64,000 nt of DNA from NCBI RefSeq assembly GCF_902506505.1, contig NZ_LR733406.1:372001-436000 (forward strand), given 5' to 3'. Source of the stretch: Pseudomonas sp. 8AS (GTDB lineage Bacteria > Pseudomonadota > Gammaproteobacteria > Pseudomonadales > Pseudomonadaceae). The notes under the pieces are model-generated. The model made no database searches. It saw only the letters and a program-made list of their open reading frames with translations, and was not told the origin of the DNA. Positions 8,456 to 16,493 of the stretch are shown here, in pieces. The position numbers and the translations under genes were made by a program. Numbering within the stretch: position 1 is the stretch's first letter; each line of letters begins with the position of its first letter.

Positions 8456-9931
8456 TTACTCCTTGTCCAGCTTGCCGACCAAGGACAGGGTGAAATCGGC
8501 ACCCATGTACTTGAAGTGCGGGCGCACGTTGAGGCTGACGCGGTACCAGCCCGGCTCACCGTCCACGTCGCTGACGATCACCTGCGCGGCGCGCAGCGGA
8601 CGGCGGCTGCGGACTTCCGAGCTGGGGTTCTCCTGGTCGGCGACGAACTGGCGGATCCACTTGTTCAGTTCCAGCTCGAGGTCGGTGCGCTCCTTCCAGG
8701 CGCCGATCTGCTCGCGCTGCAACACCTTCAGGTAGTGCGCCAGGCGGTTGACGATGAACAGGTAGGGCAGCTGGGTGCCGAGCTTGTAGTTCAGCTCGGC
8801 GGTCTTGCCTTCCTCGCTGATGCCGAAGAATTTCGGCTTCTGCGTCGAGTTGGCGGAGAAGAACGCGGCGTTGTCGCTGCCCTTGCGCATGGTCAGGGCG
8901 ATAAAGCCTTCCTCGGCGAGCTCGTACTCGCGGCGGTCGGAAACCAGTACCTCGGTGGGGATCTTGGTCTCGATCTCGCCCATGCTCTCGAAGTGGTGCA
9001 GCGGCAGGTCTTCCACCGCGCCGCCGCTCTGCGGGCCGATGATGTTCGGGCACCAGCGGAACTTGGCGAAGCTGTCGGTCAGCTTGGAGGCGAAGGTGTA
9101 GGCGGTGTTGCCCCACAGGTAGTGCTCGTGGTCGCCGGACACGTTCTCTTTGTAGACGAAGCTCTTCACCGGGTTCTCTTCCGGATCGTAGGGGTTGCGC
9201 AGGAGGAAGCGCGGCAGGGTCAGGCCGACGTAGCGCGCGTCTTCGCGCTCGCGGAAGCTCTGCCACTTGGCGAACTGCGGGCCCTCGAAGTGATCCTTGA
9301 GATCCTTCAGGTTGGGCAGGCCGGTGAAGCTCTCCAGGCCGAAGAATTTCGGGCCGGCGGCGGCGATGAACGGCGCGTGGGCCATGCAGGCCACCGAGGC
9401 GACGTGCTGCATGCACTTGATGTCCGGCGAGCTGGGGTCGAAGAAGTAGTTGGCGACGATGGCGCCGACCGGCTGGCCGCCGAACTGGCCGTACTCGGCG
9501 GTGTAGATGTGTTTGTACAGGCCGGACTGGGTGATTTCCGGGCTGTCCTCGAAGTCGTCCAGCAGGTCCTGCTTGGAGGCGTTGAGGATCTCCAGCTTGG
9601 TGTTCTCGCGGAAGTTGGTGCGATCGACCAGCAGCTTGAGGCCGCGCCAGGACGATTCCAGGGCCTGGAAGTCGGCGTGGTGGAGGATCTCGTCCATCTG
9701 CCGGCTGAGCTTGGCGTCGATCTCCGCGATCATGCGGTCGACCATGGCCTTCTTCACCGGCTCGTTCTGGTTGTGTGGCTTCAGCAGCTCTTCGATGAAG
9801 GCCGACACGCCACGCTTGGCGATGTCATAGGCCTCGTCGTCCGGGGTCAGGCGGGTTTCCGCGATGATGCGGTCGAGAATGCCGGCTTCGGCGACATTCC
9901 GGGTGGTGTCCACTACTGCACTGGTGCTCAT
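8456..9931 (-). CDS. tssC: Type VI secretion contractile sheath large subunit TssC
   Basis: TssC pairs with TssB to build the contractile sheath around the Hcp tube. The 491-residue product is full length and shows family landmarks: LQALESSWRGLKLLVDRT-like segment (ALESSWRGLKLLVDRTNF), PVGAIVANYFFDPS, and the C-terminal WYRVSLNVRPHFKYMGADF used in sheath handshaking. It lies between tssB and tssE in the classical order. Confidence 0.97.
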   Translation of the reverse strand: MSTSAVVDTTRNVAEAGILDRIIAETRLTPDDEAYDIAKRGVSAFIEELLKPHNQNEPVKKAMVDRMIAEIDAKLSRQMDEILHHADFQALESSWRGLKLLVDRTNFRENTKLEILNASKQDLLDDFEDSPEITQSGLYKHIYTAEYGQFGGQPVGAIVANYFFDPSSPDIKCMQHVASVACMAHAPFIAAAGPKFFGLESFTGLPNLKDLKDHFEGPQFAKWQSFREREDARYVGLTLPRFLLRNPYDPEENPVKSFVYKENVSGDHEHYLWGNTAYTFASKLTDSFAKFRWCPNIIGPQSGGAVEDLPLHHFESMGEIETKIPTEVLVSDRREYELAEEGFIALTMRKGSDNAAFFSANSTQKPKFFGISEEGKTAELNYKLGTQLPYLFIVNRLAHYLKVLQREQIGAWKERTDLELELNKWIRQFVADQENPSSEVRSRRPLRAAQVIVSDVDGEPGWYRVSLNVRPHFKYMGADFTLSLVGKLDKE

Positions 9932-9954
9932 GCTCGGGCTTCCTTGTCGAGGGT

Positions 9955-10452
9955 TCAGGCGTCTTGCTGGGTCAGGCCCAGTTCGCTCAGCACGCGGTCA
10001 CGCGAGTCGTCGTCGGCGAGCACGCTTTCGATCGCCTTGCGGAAGGCCGGGGCGTTGCCCAGCGGGCCTTTCAGGGCGACTAGGGCGTCGCGCAGTTCCA
10101 TCAGCTTCTTCAGCTCGGGAACCTGCTCGACCACGGCGGCGGGGTTGAAGTCCTTCATCGAGTTGATGCGCAGCTGCACCGGCAGCTCCTCGCTGTCCTG
10201 CTCATCCTGCAGGCGGTTGGGCACGGCGAAGGTCAGGTTGAGTTCCTGCTTGCCCAGCACTTCGTCGAAGTTGTTCTTGTCGATGCTGATCGGCTTGCGG
10301 TCCTCGATCTTGCGCTCGTCGGCGCGCTGGGTGAAATCACCGAGGACCATCAGCTTGAGCGGCAGTTCGATCTCTTCCTGGGCACCGCCGGTGGCGGGCT
10401 TGAAGGTGACGTTGATGCGTTCCTTGGGGGCTACCGAGCCTTCTTTGGCCAT
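9955..10452 (-). CDS. tssB: Type VI secretion contractile sheath small subunit TssB
   Basis: A 165-residue product of normal TssB size, beginning MAKEGSVAPKERINVTFKPATG and containing LPLKLMVLGDFT and PISIDKNNFDEVL, both conserved in the family. TssB interlocks with TssC and carries the helix recognised by ClpV. It is 23 bases upstream of tssC and 44 bases downstream of tssA. No hcp gene follows tssC; the hcp of this window is unlinked, at 59.5-60.0 kb. Confidence 0.96.
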   Translation of the reverse strand: MAKEGSVAPKERINVTFKPATGGAQEEIELPLKLMVLGDFTQRADERKIEDRKPISIDKNNFDEVLGKQELNLTFAVPNRLQDEQDSEELPVQLRINSMKDFNPAAVVEQVPELKKLMELRDALVALKGPLGNAPAFRKAIESVLADDDSRDRVLSELGLTQQDA

Positions 10453-10496
10453 GGCTGTTCTCCTTTACGTTTTCGGTATGTACGGGCCTTGCGGCC

Positions 10497-12059
10497 TCAA
10501 TCCAGCACCACTTCGAGGTCGAGGTGGCACAGCCTGCGGTGGATTTCTTCCTTGCGTTCGCGGATCGTCTGGCTCTGCGGCAGCAGCTCGTAGCAGTTGT
10601 GCAGCAGGCGCAGCACTTCCAGGGCAAGATCGGGTTCCCACTCGCCGAGGCCGGAGGCCTGCAGCGTCTGGTCGAGGGATTCGAGTTGGGTCTTGGCCAG
10701 TTCGTGCTTCTTCGCCGCGCTGCACAGGCGCGCCAGGGCGAGCTGCCAGAAGAACCGCGCGCGGCCGCCCTGGGCCTGGGCCATGCCCAGCTTGAGCTGC
10801 TGCACGGCGGGCTTCAGGCCGTCCTTGCGCAGGCGCGGCAGCACTGCCTGCAGGGCGACTTCCCAGGCCGGCAGCTCGCCGCCGGCGCCGACCTGAACGC
10901 TTGGCTCGGCACTGGGCGCCTGCAGATGCGGCAGCACCTGGGCACCGATCCAGGCGCGGGTCTCGGCGTCGGCGAACGGCAGTCCATCGTGGAAGCACAG
11001 CTCTTCCAGGCCAGGCACGCGCTGGAGGAACAGCGCCAGCTGCATCTCCACTTCGACCATGGCGGCTTCGGCGTTCAGCTCCTGCAGGCATTCCCAGGCC
11101 AGGCGCTGGCCATCCAGCCAGAAGGGCGCGCGGGCGATGCTGGCTTCCACTTCCACCAGCAGGTCGGCGTACTGGCCGGCGGCGAAGCGCTCGGCGAAGC
11201 CGGCCAGCTTGTCCGCCGGCAGGCCGCGCAGGGTGGTGATCTGTTCGGCATTGGCCTGCGGCAGGCCATCGATCGGCAGCCACAGCAGGGTGCGCGCCAG
11301 GCGCAGGGCGCGGATGTCGCTGGCCTTCTGCTTCAGCCACCAGGCGCACAGCGGCCGCGCGCCGTCCTGCAGGGCGCGCAGGGACTTGTGCGCATCGCGT
11401 TCGTTGTCGATCGGCGTGCTGGCGCTGAATACCTGGCTGGCGGCCTGCTTGACCTGGGCCAGGGCCGCGCCGACCACGCCCGGCTCGGTCTGGCCCTGGC
11501 TGGCGCGGTTGATCTGCTCGTCGATGCGTCGGCAAAGTGGCAGCAGCAGCGGGGCGTCTTCGCCCAGGTGAGCGGAGAGGCAGCCTTCCAGCTTGCGCAG
11601 CAGCTCGGCGAGCGAGCGGAACAGCGGCAGCTGGCTGGCCACCGGAATGTCTTCGCCGAGGGCCTTTTCCAGGCGCGGGGTCAGCCAGGCGAAGGCGGCG
11701 GCGCGGGTGCGCTCCTTGCGTGGGTGCAGCTCGTGCCAGTGCTGGCTGCACAGCTGCAGCAGCAGGCCCAGGCCGGCCTGCAGGCCGCTGAGGTGTTCGC
11801 GCTGGTATAGGCTCCAGGTCAGCCAGCTGGCGACCCGCAGATCCTTGGACTGCTGGCGTAGCAGGGCCTCGCTCTGCTCACGGACTTTCTGCCAGTCGAT
11901 GGCATCGGTCTGATGCATGGCCGCGGCCTTTTCCAGCTCGCTTTCCAGCACTTCGTATTCTGGCGAATAACGAATATCCGCACCGGCAAAATCCCCTTCT
12001 TTAATTGGAGAGTTGGCCAGGTGCAGATAATGATCGGCGAGCGGGTTGGCGGCAGTCAT
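10497..12059 (-). CDS. tssA: Type VI secretion cap/baseplate protein TssA
   Basis: A 520-residue ImpA-type TssA. The N-terminal ImpA_N region includes GADIRYSPEYEVLESELEKA (about 26-45) and the following helices with VASWLTWSLYQREHLSGL. The C-terminus (LLHNCYELLPQSQTIRERKE) matches the VasJ/TssA end region. TssA directs baseplate and tail assembly and caps the distal end. The ATG at 12059 is preferred over one five codons upstream because AAAGG sits eight bases before it. This is the first gene of the operon. Confidence 0.92.
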   Translation of the reverse strand: MTAANPLADHYLHLANSPIKEGDFAGADIRYSPEYEVLESELEKAAAMHQTDAIDWQKVREQSEALLRQQSKDLRVASWLTWSLYQREHLSGLQAGLGLLLQLCSQHWHELHPRKERTRAAAFAWLTPRLEKALGEDIPVASQLPLFRSLAELLRKLEGCLSAHLGEDAPLLLPLCRRIDEQINRASQGQTEPGVVGAALAQVKQAASQVFSASTPIDNERDAHKSLRALQDGARPLCAWWLKQKASDIRALRLARTLLWLPIDGLPQANAEQITTLRGLPADKLAGFAERFAAGQYADLLVEVEASIARAPFWLDGQRLAWECLQELNAEAAMVEVEMQLALFLQRVPGLEELCFHDGLPFADAETRAWIGAQVLPHLQAPSAEPSVQVGAGGELPAWEVALQAVLPRLRKDGLKPAVQQLKLGMAQAQGGRARFFWQLALARLCSAAKKHELAKTQLESLDQTLQASGLGEWEPDLALEVLRLLHNCYELLPQSQTIRERKEEIHRRLCHLDLEVVLD

Positions 12060-12607
12060 TCCGTGACCTTTCAATTAACCAGAGCAACTTGCAAACACCC
12101 ATCGAGCGCACTTGATAAGTGTGTTTGTTGTCTCATGTGCGCAACTTGTTGCGCATATTCGTGTGCAACAAGTTGCGCACAATCCCTATGGGGTGGGCAT
12201 CCTAGACCTGAGGGTGGGGGTGGGCAAGCGCAGAAAGTGTGACTTGCATTGCAACCAAGATGATTGCCGGGAACGACGGGCGAAAGTGCTGGTCGGGAAA
12301 TACTGACGCGGTGGACAAGTTGTCTTAAATAATTAATAACAATTGGAAATATGCCGCTGGCGTTGTAAGTAAATACTTACCGGTTAACCGGGCGTGCATC
12401 ACAGTTGTCGGTGCGAACGGGCAACTTAGTGTGACCGCGGACAACTTTTGCCCATTGGCGTATTGCCTGTGTCGGCGCTCGGGCGCATGACGCGTGCGCG
12501 TGCGCTACCGTTGGTCGGCGAAGCCCCTGGCGGCATGCCGGTCAGGGCGGCAAATGGCCATTGCGCTGGTCTATCGTTTGTAGGATCGAAGCGCGAGGAG
12601 GCCGAGC
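12060..12607. promoter_or_regulatory. Dyad-rich intergenic control region between tssA and cfa
   Basis: 548 bases separate divergent tssA and the cyclopropane synthase gene, much AT-richer in the middle (12310-12380) than the surroundings. CAACTT/AAGTTG elements recur at about 12084, 12141, 12168, 12314, 12421 and 12441, often as short dyads (GACAA-G-TTGTC at 12314-12324). A separate perfect dyad GTAAGT-AAAT-ACTTAC lies at 12365-12380. It must contain both promoters; no start site could be assigned and no GG-N10-GC sigma-54 element facing tssA was found. Which protein binds is unknown. Confidence 0.6.
12136..12181. repeat. Long inverted repeat upstream of tssA
   Basis: Arms at 12136-12155 and 12162-12181 are inverted copies with one mismatch and a six-base spacer. 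Each arm contains the smaller dyad GCAAC-TT-GTTGC or its complement. The hexamer TGCGCA occurs at 12138, 12150 and 12174, that is, 12 and 24 bases apart. There is no T-tract, so a terminator is unlikely. It lies 77-122 bases before the tssA start codon, suiting an operator, an upstream activating sequence, or a 5' leader hairpin. Confidence 0.7.
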
Positions 12608-13792
12608 ATGCTTGCCGTACTAGCCACCCAGCTGCGCGATCTGCAGCTGCCGTTGCGCCTGCGCCTGTGGAACGGCGAGCAGCTGGATCTCGGCGCCAGA
12701 CCGCAGGTGACCCTGATCGTCAAGGATCCGAGCCTGCTGCTCGAGCTCAAGCGGCCGAGCCTGGATACGTTGGGCAGCGCCTATGTCGAGGGCCGGCTGG
12801 AGCTGGATGGGCCGATCATGCAGGTGGTGCAGCTGACGGACCGGCTCAGTGAAGCCCTGCTTGGCGACGACAACCCCGGTGCGGTGGATTTCCTCGCCCA
12901 TGACAAGGCCGTCGATGCCGCGGCCATCAGCTACCACTACGACCTGTCCAACGACTTCTACGCCCTCTGGCTGGACAGCCGGATGATCTATTCCTGCGCC
13001 TATTTCCCCAGCGGCACGGAAGACCTGGAAACGGCGCAGACTGCCAAGCTGCAGCACCTGTGCCGCAAGCTGCGCCTGCAGCCGGGCGAGCGCCTGCTGG
13101 ATGTCGGCTGCGGCTGGGGCGGTCTGGCCCTGTTTGCCGCCCGCGAATATGGCGTCGAGGTGCACGGCATCACCCTCAGCCGCGCGCAACTGCAGCTGGC
13201 ACGGCGGCGGGTGACGCAGGCCGGCCTGCAGCGGCAGGTGCATCTGGAGCTGCTCGATTACCGCGACCTGGCGCAGGACGGCCGCTTCGACAAGGTGGTC
13301 AGCGTCGGCATGTTCGAGCATGTCGGCCACGCCAACCTGCCGCTGTATTGCCGCCAGCTGTTCGGCGCGGTGCGTCCCGGCGGCCTGGTGCTGAATCACG
13401 GGATTACCGCGCGGCATGTCGATGGCCGCCAGGTCGGCCGCGGTGCCGGCGACTTCATCGGGCGTTACGTGTTCCCCTACGGCGAGCTGCCGCACCTGGC
13501 GCGGCTGAGTGCCGACCTCAGTGCGGCCGGGCTGGAAGTGGTCGACGTGGAAAGCCTGCGCCTGCACTACGCGCGCACCCTGCAGCTGTGGAGCGACAAC
13601 CTGGAGGCGCACCTGGCGCAGGCGGCCGCCCTGGTACCGGAGAAGGCCCTGCGCATCTGGCGCCTGTACCTGGCCGGCTGCGCCCATGGTTTCCGCCGGG
13701 GCTGGGTCAACCTGCACCAGGTGCTGGCGAGCCGCCCGCATGCCGACGGCAGCCACGAGCTGCCCTGGAGCCGCGCCGATCTCTACCGCTGA
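12608..13792 (+). CDS. cfa: Cyclopropane-fatty-acyl-phospholipid synthase
   Basis: This SAM-dependent methyltransferase adds a methylene bridge to cis double bonds of membrane phospholipid acyl chains. The 394-residue product has the family's N-terminal lipid domain, the YHYDLSNDFYALWLD motif around 115-129, the SAM site LLDVGCGWGGLALFAA around 165-180, VSVGMFEHVG, and the C-terminal LHYARTLQLWSDN segment. The start at 12608 is preceded by GAGGAGG at good spacing. It is transcribed away from the T6SS operon and has no obvious link to it. Confidence 0.93.
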   Translation: MLAVLATQLRDLQLPLRLRLWNGEQLDLGARPQVTLIVKDPSLLLELKRPSLDTLGSAYVEGRLELDGPIMQVVQLTDRLSEALLGDDNPGAVDFLAHDKAVDAAAISYHYDLSNDFYALWLDSRMIYSCAYFPSGTEDLETAQTAKLQHLCRKLRLQPGERLLDVGCGWGGLALFAAREYGVEVHGITLSRAQLQLARRRVTQAGLQRQVHLELLDYRDLAQDGRFDKVVSVGMFEHVGHANLPLYCRQLFGAVRPGGLVLNHGITARHVDGRQVGRGAGDFIGRYVFPYGELPHLARLSADLSAAGLEVVDVESLRLHYARTLQLWSDNLEAHLAQAAALVPEKALRIWRLYLAGCAHGFRRGWVNLHQVLASRPHADGSHELPWSRADLYR

Positions 13793-13897
13793 ACCGGGGT
13801 TCCTGTGCCGGGCGCCGAGGGCCTGTGGCGCAGTCGACGGCGGATTGCCGTCGCGGCAGGTAGACTGCGGCACTTTGGAGCGGCGCGGGAGCAGGAC

Positions 13898-14464
13898 ATG
13901 CAAGGACTCGGGTTATGGGGCGCAGTGGCCGTGCCGGCGCTGCTGCTGGTCGCGATCATCTACTGCTACAACCGCCTGGTGTTCAACCGGGCGCGGGTGG
14001 CCGAGGCCTGGAGCGGCATCGACGTGCAGCTCAAGCGCCGCTCCAGCCTGATCCCCAGCCTGGTCAGCTGCCTCAAGGCGTACATGGCGCACGAGCGCGA
14101 CACCCTGGAGGAACTGACCAGCCGTCGCGGCGAGGCCCAGGCCCATGAGCGCGATGGCGCCGCGGATCGCGCGGCGGTCGAAACCCAGCTCACGGCCGCC
14201 CTGCTGCGCACCTTCGCGCTGGTCGAGAACTACCCCGAGCTGAAGGCCGATGGCGCCTTCCTCGACCTGCAGCGCAACCTCAGCGAGCTCGAAGAGCAGA
14301 TCCAGATGGCCCGCCGTTACTACAACGGGGCGGTGCGCGAACTCAATGTGCTGGTCGAATCGGTGCCGAGCAACCTGGTGGCGCGCAGCTGCGGTTTCAC
14401 CTGTGCCGCCTATTTCACCCTGGACGATGCCCGCGAGGGGCTGTCGCCGAAGATGGAGTTCTGA
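13898..14464 (+). CDS. lemA: LemA family membrane protein
   Basis: The 188-residue product has one N-terminal membrane span (AVAVPALLLVAIIYCYNRLVF) followed by helical LemA sequence: VAEAWSGIDVQLKRRSSLIPSLV, then YPELKADGAFLDLQRNLSELE and ARRYYNGAVRELN, all diagnostic. LemA proteins commonly pair with DUF2207/TPM-type membrane proteins; their molecular role is not established. The ATG at 13898 places the membrane span at the very N-terminus; an upstream ATG would add an unlikely Arg-rich extension. The TGA is followed one base later by the ATG of the first DUF2207 gene, so the genes are co-transcribed. Confidence 0.93.
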   Translation: MQGLGLWGAVAVPALLLVAIIYCYNRLVFNRARVAEAWSGIDVQLKRRSSLIPSLVSCLKAYMAHERDTLEELTSRRGEAQAHERDGAADRAAVETQLTAALLRTFALVENYPELKADGAFLDLQRNLSELEEQIQMARRYYNGAVRELNVLVESVPSNLVARSCGFTCAAYFTLDDAREGLSPKMEF

Positions 14465-14465
14465 G

Positions 14466-16415
14466 ATGCCAGGATGGCTGAAGTCCCTGCTGTTGCTGTG
14501 CTGCCTGCTGCCCGCGGCGGGCTGGGCGGAGGAAGTCATCGAGAACTACGCGGTGAGCCTCGAGGTGCGTGCCGACGGCATGCTGGAGGTACTCGAACGG
14601 ATCACCGTGCAGGCCGAGGGCGAGCAGATCCGCCGCGGCATCTACCGCGACATCCCGACCCGCTACAGCCTGGGCAATGGCCTCGAGCGGCGTACCCCGG
14701 TGCAGATGCAGGAGGTCACCCGCGACGGCGCGAGCGAGCCGTTCCACAGCGAGGCGCTGGGGGCCGGAATCCGCTATTACCTGGGCTCGGCCGAGCATGA
14801 GCTGGAGCCCGGGCGCTACACCTACCAGCTGCATTACCTGATCGATGCCCAGCTGCTGCAGCGCGACGGCGAGGACGAGCTGTACTGGAACGTCACCGGC
14901 AATGACTGGAGCTTCCCGATCAAGGTCGCCAGCGCCCTGGTGCAGTTGCCTGCGGGGGCGCGCATCGGCGATGTCGCCGGCTATACCGGCGGGGTCGGCG
15001 ACAACGGCGCGGATTACCGCGTGGCCAGCCGCGAGGGCCGGCAGTTGATGCTGCTGACCACGCGCATCCTGCAACCCGGCGAAGGCTTCACCATTGCCGT
15101 GGACTGGCAGGCCGGCCTGGTGGCGCGCCCCACGCACCTGCAACAGATCGCCCGGCTGATCGAGGACAACCCCGGCGTGTTCGTCGGCCTGCTGATGCTG
15201 CTCGGCCTGTTCGCCTTCTACCTGTGGAGCTGGCACGATCTCGGCCGCGACCCGCGCAAGGGCGTGATCATCCCGCTGTTTTCCGCCCCCGAGGGCCTGG
15301 CCCCGGCCGCCGTCGGCTACCTGTGGAAGCGCGGCTTGCGCAATGGCTACAGCCCGGCCGAGGCGCTGAGCGTGAGCTTCACCGACCTGGCGATCCGCAA
15401 GCAGCTGAACCTGGCCGACAGCCCGCGCGGCGCGGCCTTCGTCCTCAGCCCCGGCGAGGCAACGGCGGATGACTTGCAGAGCCATGAGCGGGCCCTGCTC
15501 GAGGCGCTGTTTCCCAATGGCAAGGTGTCCAAGTCGCTGCGCGTAGGCAGCAGCTACGTGCCGCGCCTGGCCGCGGCGCTGGAGGCCCATGGCGCGGCGC
15601 TGAAGGAGCGCGGCAAGCAGTGGTTCAGCCTCAACCGCGGTTACTGGTGGCTGGGCCTGGTCTGGGCGCTGCTCGGCAGCCTGGTCAGCGTGTTTGCCAG
15701 CGCCAATGGCGAGGAGCAGGTCGGCCTGGTCATCTTCGGCCTGGCGTTTACCCTGGGCTTCGGCCTGGCCGGCAGCTTCCTGCTGATCTTCGGCATCCAG
15801 TCATTGCGCGACGGCGGGGCGGACAGCGGCGGCGTCGGCCTGACCATCGCCGGGGCGGTGTTCGTCATCCCCGGGCTGATCGGCCTGGGCGTGCTGCTGA
15901 GCAACGTGGCGCCGCTGGTGATGGTGATGCTGGCGCTGTTCTGGCTGCTGGTGATCCTGTTCCGTGGCTGGCTGGAGGCGCCGACCCTGGAAGGGCGCCG
16001 CCTGCTGGACGCGCTCGAGGGCTATCGCGACTACCTGCACCTGGCCGAAAGCGAGACCTTGGCGCGTGCCGGCACGGCGCCGGCGATGAGCATCGCCCTG
16101 TACGAGCAGCACCTGCCCTACGCCATGGCCCTGCAGGTCGAGGCGGCCTGGACCGCGCGCTTCACCGCGGCCCTGGATGCCGGGCTGATCGACCCGCAGC
16201 TGCGCGAGTACCGCCCGGACTGGTACCGCAGCCGCAGCAGCTTCGCCACCCCCAGCGCCCTGACCGGGGCCCTGGTCGGCGGTCTGAGCAGCGCCACTTC
16301 CAGCGCCTCGACGCCGCCGCCCAGCCCGTCATCGTCCGGCAGCTCTTCCGGCGGCTCGTCCGGTGGCGGCTCCTCGGGCGGCGGTGGCGGAGGCGGAGGC
16401 GGTGGCGGCTGGTAG
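14466..16415 (+). CDS. DUF2207 domain membrane protein (first copy)
   Basis: A 649-residue protein with a cleavable signal (MPGWLKSLLLLCCLLPAAGWA), an extracytoplasmic DUF2207 domain (about 22-215) with AEGEQIRRGIYRDIPTRY and EDELYWNVTGNDWSFPI, a membrane span near 235, a cytosolic block, more spans around 400-500, and a C-terminal Ser/Gly tail ending in eleven glycines and Trp. DUF2207 proteins are encoded next to lemA in many bacteria; their function is unknown. It starts one base after the lemA stop codon and is followed by a paralogue. Confidence 0.9.
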   Translation: MPGWLKSLLLLCCLLPAAGWAEEVIENYAVSLEVRADGMLEVLERITVQAEGEQIRRGIYRDIPTRYSLGNGLERRTPVQMQEVTRDGASEPFHSEALGAGIRYYLGSAEHELEPGRYTYQLHYLIDAQLLQRDGEDELYWNVTGNDWSFPIKVASALVQLPAGARIGDVAGYTGGVGDNGADYRVASREGRQLMLLTTRILQPGEGFTIAVDWQAGLVARPTHLQQIARLIEDNPGVFVGLLMLLGLFAFYLWSWHDLGRDPRKGVIIPLFSAPEGLAPAAVGYLWKRGLRNGYSPAEALSVSFTDLAIRKQLNLADSPRGAAFVLSPGEATADDLQSHERALLEALFPNGKVSKSLRVGSSYVPRLAAALEAHGAALKERGKQWFSLNRGYWWLGLVWALLGSLVSVFASANGEEQVGLVIFGLAFTLGFGLAGSFLLIFGIQSLRDGGADSGGVGLTIAGAVFVIPGLIGLGVLLSNVAPLVMVMLALFWLLVILFRGWLEAPTLEGRRLLDALEGYRDYLHLAESETLARAGTAPAMSIALYEQHLPYAMALQVEAAWTARFTAALDAGLIDPQLREYRPDWYRSRSSFATPSALTGALVGGLSSATSSASTPPPSPSSSGSSSGGSSGGGSSGGGGGGGGGGGW

Positions 16416-16493
16416 CCCGCCAGTAACCCATCGATGGACCCCGCGGCACCCGGCCGGGCGCCGATTTTGCTTTTGCTATGGAGAGCGTTGCCC

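Noticed and set aside
12060..12181. Sigma-54 promoter for tssA
   Set aside because: No GG-N10-GC pair with a TGGC-like -24 element was found in the direction of tssA.
12136..12181. Rho-independent terminator
   Set aside because: The stem lacks a T-run on either strand and stands in a divergent promoter region.
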